Position numbers and translations under genes: made by a program | Assembly: GCA_030066335.1 (NCBI GenBank) | Contig: JASJBV010000004.1 | Span: 1 to 34,916 of the forward strand | Direction of reading: 5' to 3' | Origin: Gammaproteobacteria bacterium | GTDB lineage: Bacteria; Pseudomonadota; Gammaproteobacteria; GCA-001735895 | DNA: 34,916 bases | Notes under the pieces: model-generated | Seen by the model: the letters and a program-made list of their open reading frames with translations, nothing else | Told to the model about the DNA's origin: nothing | Database searches by the model: none | Shown here: positions 32,848 to 34,916 of the stretch, in pieces | Position numbering within the stretch: position 1 is the first letter of the stretch | Layout: each line of letters starts with the position of its first letter

Positions 32848-34020
32848 CTAGATCATTCCGCTGATAGGATCTTCTTCATCCTCTTCCAGCTCAAAATCAT
32901 CACGATCACCGTCCAGTAAGCCGGAACTTTTCGCGGTTTCACTATCCAGCTTGATGCGCAGGCGCAGATCATTGACCGAGTCCGCATTCCTGAGCGCGTC
33001 CTCGTAACTGATCTTGCGGTTTTCATACAAATTGAACAGCGCCTGGTCGAACGTGATCATGCCCTGTTCGTTGGATTTTGACATCAGACTTTTCATCTCA
33101 TGCACCTCGCCCTTGAAGATCAGATCCGACATCAACGGTGTATTCAGCATGATCTCGACCGCCGGAATCCGGCCACCGCCATCCTGGCGCGGGATCAGGC
33201 GCTGCGATACCAGGCCTTTCAGGTTCAGGGATAAATCCATCAACAATTGCTGGCGTCTTTCCTCCGGGAAGAAGTTGATGATACGGTCCAGCGCCTGGTT
33301 GGTGCTGTTGGCATGCAGGGTGGACAGACACAGGTGGCCGGTCTCGGCGAAAGCGATCGCGTGTTCCATCGCCTCTCGGTCGCGGATCTCACCGATCAGA
33401 ATCACATCGGGGGCCTGGCGCAGGGTATTTTTCAGCGCGATCTCGTAGCTGTCGGTATCGACCCCGACCTCGCGCTGGGTGACGATACAATTGCGGTGCG
33501 AATGGACGAATTCGACCGGGTCCTCGATAGTGATGATGTGGCCGTAACTGTTGCGGTTGCGATAATCCACCATCGATGCCAACGAGGTTGATTTACCGGA
33601 ACCGGTACCACCGACAAAGATTACCAGGCCACGCTTGGTCATCGAAATTTCCTGCAGGGTATCGGGCAGGGACAATTCACCGAAGCTGGGGATCTCGGAA
33701 TTAATGATCCGCAACACCATGCCGGAATAGCCGCGCTGGACGAAGGCATTGACACGAAAACGTGCCACCCCGGGCAGGGAGATGGAAAAATTACATTCCT
33801 GGTGTTCTTCGAATTCGGAGACCTGTTTGTCGTTCATGATCGAACGCGCCAGCATCTGGGTATGGCTGGCTTTCAATATCTGTTTCGACACCAGGTTGAT
33901 TTTGCCATTGACCTTGATCGCCGGCGGTGAACCCTCGGTAATAAACAGGTCAGAGCCATCCTTGCTCACCATCATCCGCAACAGATCATGCATAAAACTT
34001 ATTGCCTTATTTCGATCCAT
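32848..34020 (-). CDS. pilU: Type IV pilus retraction ATPase PilU
   Basis: A 390-residue PilT-like ATPase resembling Pseudomonas PilU closely along its length (SKDGSDLFITEGSPPAIKVNG, DTLQEISMTKRGLVIFVGGTGSGKSTSLASM). Walker A is at 137-145. IEDPVEFVHSHRNC, VILIGEIRDRE and GHLCLSTLHANSTNQALDRIINFFP are intact. The C-terminus ends in a strongly acidic tail (DDFELEEDEEDP). The start ATG has GGAGG four bases upstream. PilU works with PilT to increase retraction force. It is 43 bp downstream of pilT in the usual order. Confidence 0.94.
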   Translation of the reverse strand: MDRNKAISFMHDLLRMMVSKDGSDLFITEGSPPAIKVNGKINLVSKQILKASHTQMLARSIMNDKQVSEFEEHQECNFSISLPGVARFRVNAFVQRGYSGMVLRIINSEIPSFGELSLPDTLQEISMTKRGLVIFVGGTGSGKSTSLASMVDYRNRNSYGHIITIEDPVEFVHSHRNCIVTQREVGVDTDSYEIALKNTLRQAPDVILIGEIRDREAMEHAIAFAETGHLCLSTLHANSTNQALDRIINFFPEERRQQLLMDLSLNLKGLVSQRLIPRQDGGGRIPAVEIMLNTPLMSDLIFKGEVHEMKSLMSKSNEQGMITFDQALFNLYENRKISYEDALRNADSVNDLRLRIKLDSETAKSSGLLDGDRDDFELEEDEEDPISGMI

Positions 34021-34063
34021 TTTTCCTCCGCCTTAATCCGCTATCCAACTGGTTGATAGTCAA

Positions 34064-34916
34064 TTACAAAGCATCCGGGTTGGCTGCCTTGCGCTGAGCC
34101 TCTTCCTTGGCGACCACGCCCTGCGCCAGTAACTCTTTCAGGTTCTGATCCAGGGTCTGCATGCCGACGCTTTGCCCGGTCTGAATCGCGCTGTACATCT
34201 GTGCCACCTTGTCTTCACGAATCAGGTTACGAATCGCCGGGGTACCGATCATGATCTCATGCGCGGCCACCCGACCCCCACCGATTTTCTTCATCAGGGT
34301 CTGCGAAATAACCGCTTTCAGGGATTCCGACAGCATCGAGCGAACCATCGCTTTTTCCGCCGCCGGGAACACGTCGACAATACGGTCGATGGTCTTGGCC
34401 GCGGAACTGGTATGCAGGGTACCGAACACCAGGTGACCGGTTTCGGCCGCGGACAGGGCCAGGCGGATGGTTTCCAGGTCACGCATCTCACCGACCAGGA
34501 TCGTGTCCGGATCTTCCCGCAGGGCCGAGCGCAAGGCCTCGTTAAAGCCGAGGGTATCGCGATGCACCTCACGCTGGTTGACCAGGCATTTCTTACTCTG
34601 GTGGACGAATTCAATCGGATCTTCTACGGTCAGGATATGGCCATACTCACTATCGTTTTTGTAGTCGATCATGCCGGCCAGGGTGGTCGACTTGCCGGAA
34701 CCGGTGGGACCGGTGACGAGTACGATACCGCGTGGATATTCCGAGATTTCCTTGAAGATATTCGGACAGTTGAGCTCCTCCAGGGTCAGAATCTTGGAGG
34801 GGATGGTACGAAATACTCCGCCAGCACCACGATTGTGATTGAAAGCGTTGACACGAAAACGGGCCAGACCGGGTATTTCAAATGAAAAGTCGGTCTCGAG
34901 AAATTCTTCAAAATCC
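34064..34916 (-). CDS. pilT: Type IV pilus retraction ATPase PilT (N-terminus cut by window edge)
   Basis: The frame stays open to the window edge, so the ORF-track start at 34672 (MIDYKND) is internal. About 283 residues of a family usually near 345 are visible. The window encodes the end of the PAS-like domain (IPGLARFRVNAFNH), Walker A GPTGSGKST, the Asp box (TVEDPIEFVHQ), Walker B-like ILVGEMRDLET, the His box GHLVFGTLHTSSAAKTIDR and the PilT-specific C-terminal motif AIRNLIRE. That last motif is absent from the two downstream paralogues and supports PilT rather than PilU. It powers pilus retraction and twitching motility. Confidence 0.95.
   Translation of the reverse strand, partial: DFEEFLETDFSFEIPGLARFRVNAFNHNRGAGGVFRTIPSKILTLEELNCPNIFKEISEYPRGIVLVTGPTGSGKSTTLAGMIDYKNDSEYGHILTVEDPIEFVHQSKKCLVNQREVHRDTLGFNEALRSALREDPDTILVGEMRDLETIRLALSAAETGHLVFGTLHTSSAAKTIDRIVDVFPAAEKAMVRSMLSESLKAVISQTLMKKIGGGRVAAHEIMIGTPAIRNLIREDKVAQMYSAIQTGQSVGMQTLDQNLKELLAQGVVAKEEAQRKAANPDAL

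Noticed and set aside
34064-34672. 202-residue ORF as a complete gene
   Set aside because: The frame continues with Walker A and PAS-like sequence to the window edge, so this is only the C-terminal part of pilT.

Overview
The window is a densely packed piece of gammaproteobacterial chromosome with moderate-to-high GC. The gene order of its right half, as I recall it, matches the Pseudomonas aeruginosa neighbourhood pilT-pilU / pyrC'-pyrB-pyrR-yqgF-algH-tonB3-gshB / pilG-pilH-pilI-pilJ-chpA-chpC. The proteins are gammaproteobacterial (a GapA-like GAPDH, YqgE/AlgH, RuvX, Pil-Chp chemosensory proteins). The ferrooxidans-type GshA, the SAH riboswitch and the tkt-gap-pgk-pyk-fba block point to a Chromatiales/Thiotrichales-like lineage rather than Pseudomonas itself, but the sequence alone does not fix the genus. 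No phage, insertion sequence, CRISPR array, tRNA or rRNA was seen.

Layout. 1-233: end of a small DUF1304 membrane protein. 356-724 (-): glutaredoxin-like protein. 777-7866 (-): carbon operon tkt, gap, pgk, pyk, fba, closed by an intrinsic terminator at about 735-765. The gap-pgk junction holds a 125-bp near-palindrome, a second hairpin and an inverted repeat that overlaps a candidate pgk promoter. 7867-8166: divergent control region with two sets of inverted repeats. 8167-12542 (+): activated-methyl-cycle genes metK, ahcY and metF, then rsmE. An SAH riboswitch precedes ahcY and is followed by a hairpin that encloses the ahcY ribosome binding site and start codon. 12552-22513 (-): Pil-Chp twitching-motility chemosensory operon pilG, pilH, pilI, pilJ, chpA, chpC, with no pilK or chpB. 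22721-27935 (+): gshA, gshB, an apbE-like lipoprotein gene, tonB, yqgE, ruvX, with overlapping or closely spaced junctions. 28009-30754 (+): pyrR, pyrB and a catalytically dead pyrC', joined by ATGA overlaps behind their own promoter. 30751-34916 (-): retraction ATPases pilT (cut by the window edge), pilU and a second pilU-like gene, then an EamA-family transporter.

How the genes fit together. The first operon covers central triose and pentose chemistry usable in glycolysis, gluconeogenesis or the Calvin cycle. metK, ahcY and metF make SAM, remove SAH and supply methyl groups, and the riboswitch ties ahcY to its own toxic substrate. The Pil-Chp genes and the PilT/PilU ATPases form the sensing and retraction parts of type IV pili, with glutathione and pyrimidine genes lying between them as in Pseudomonas.

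Nothing here looks like a wholly new multi-gene system. The most interesting items are regulatory or structural: the gap-pgk palindrome and its companion elements, the riboswitch expression platform, the PyrR leader that is too short for an attenuator, the degenerate phosphotransfer-like repeats in ChpA, the extra PilU-like ATPase, and the apbE gene placed between gshB and tonB.
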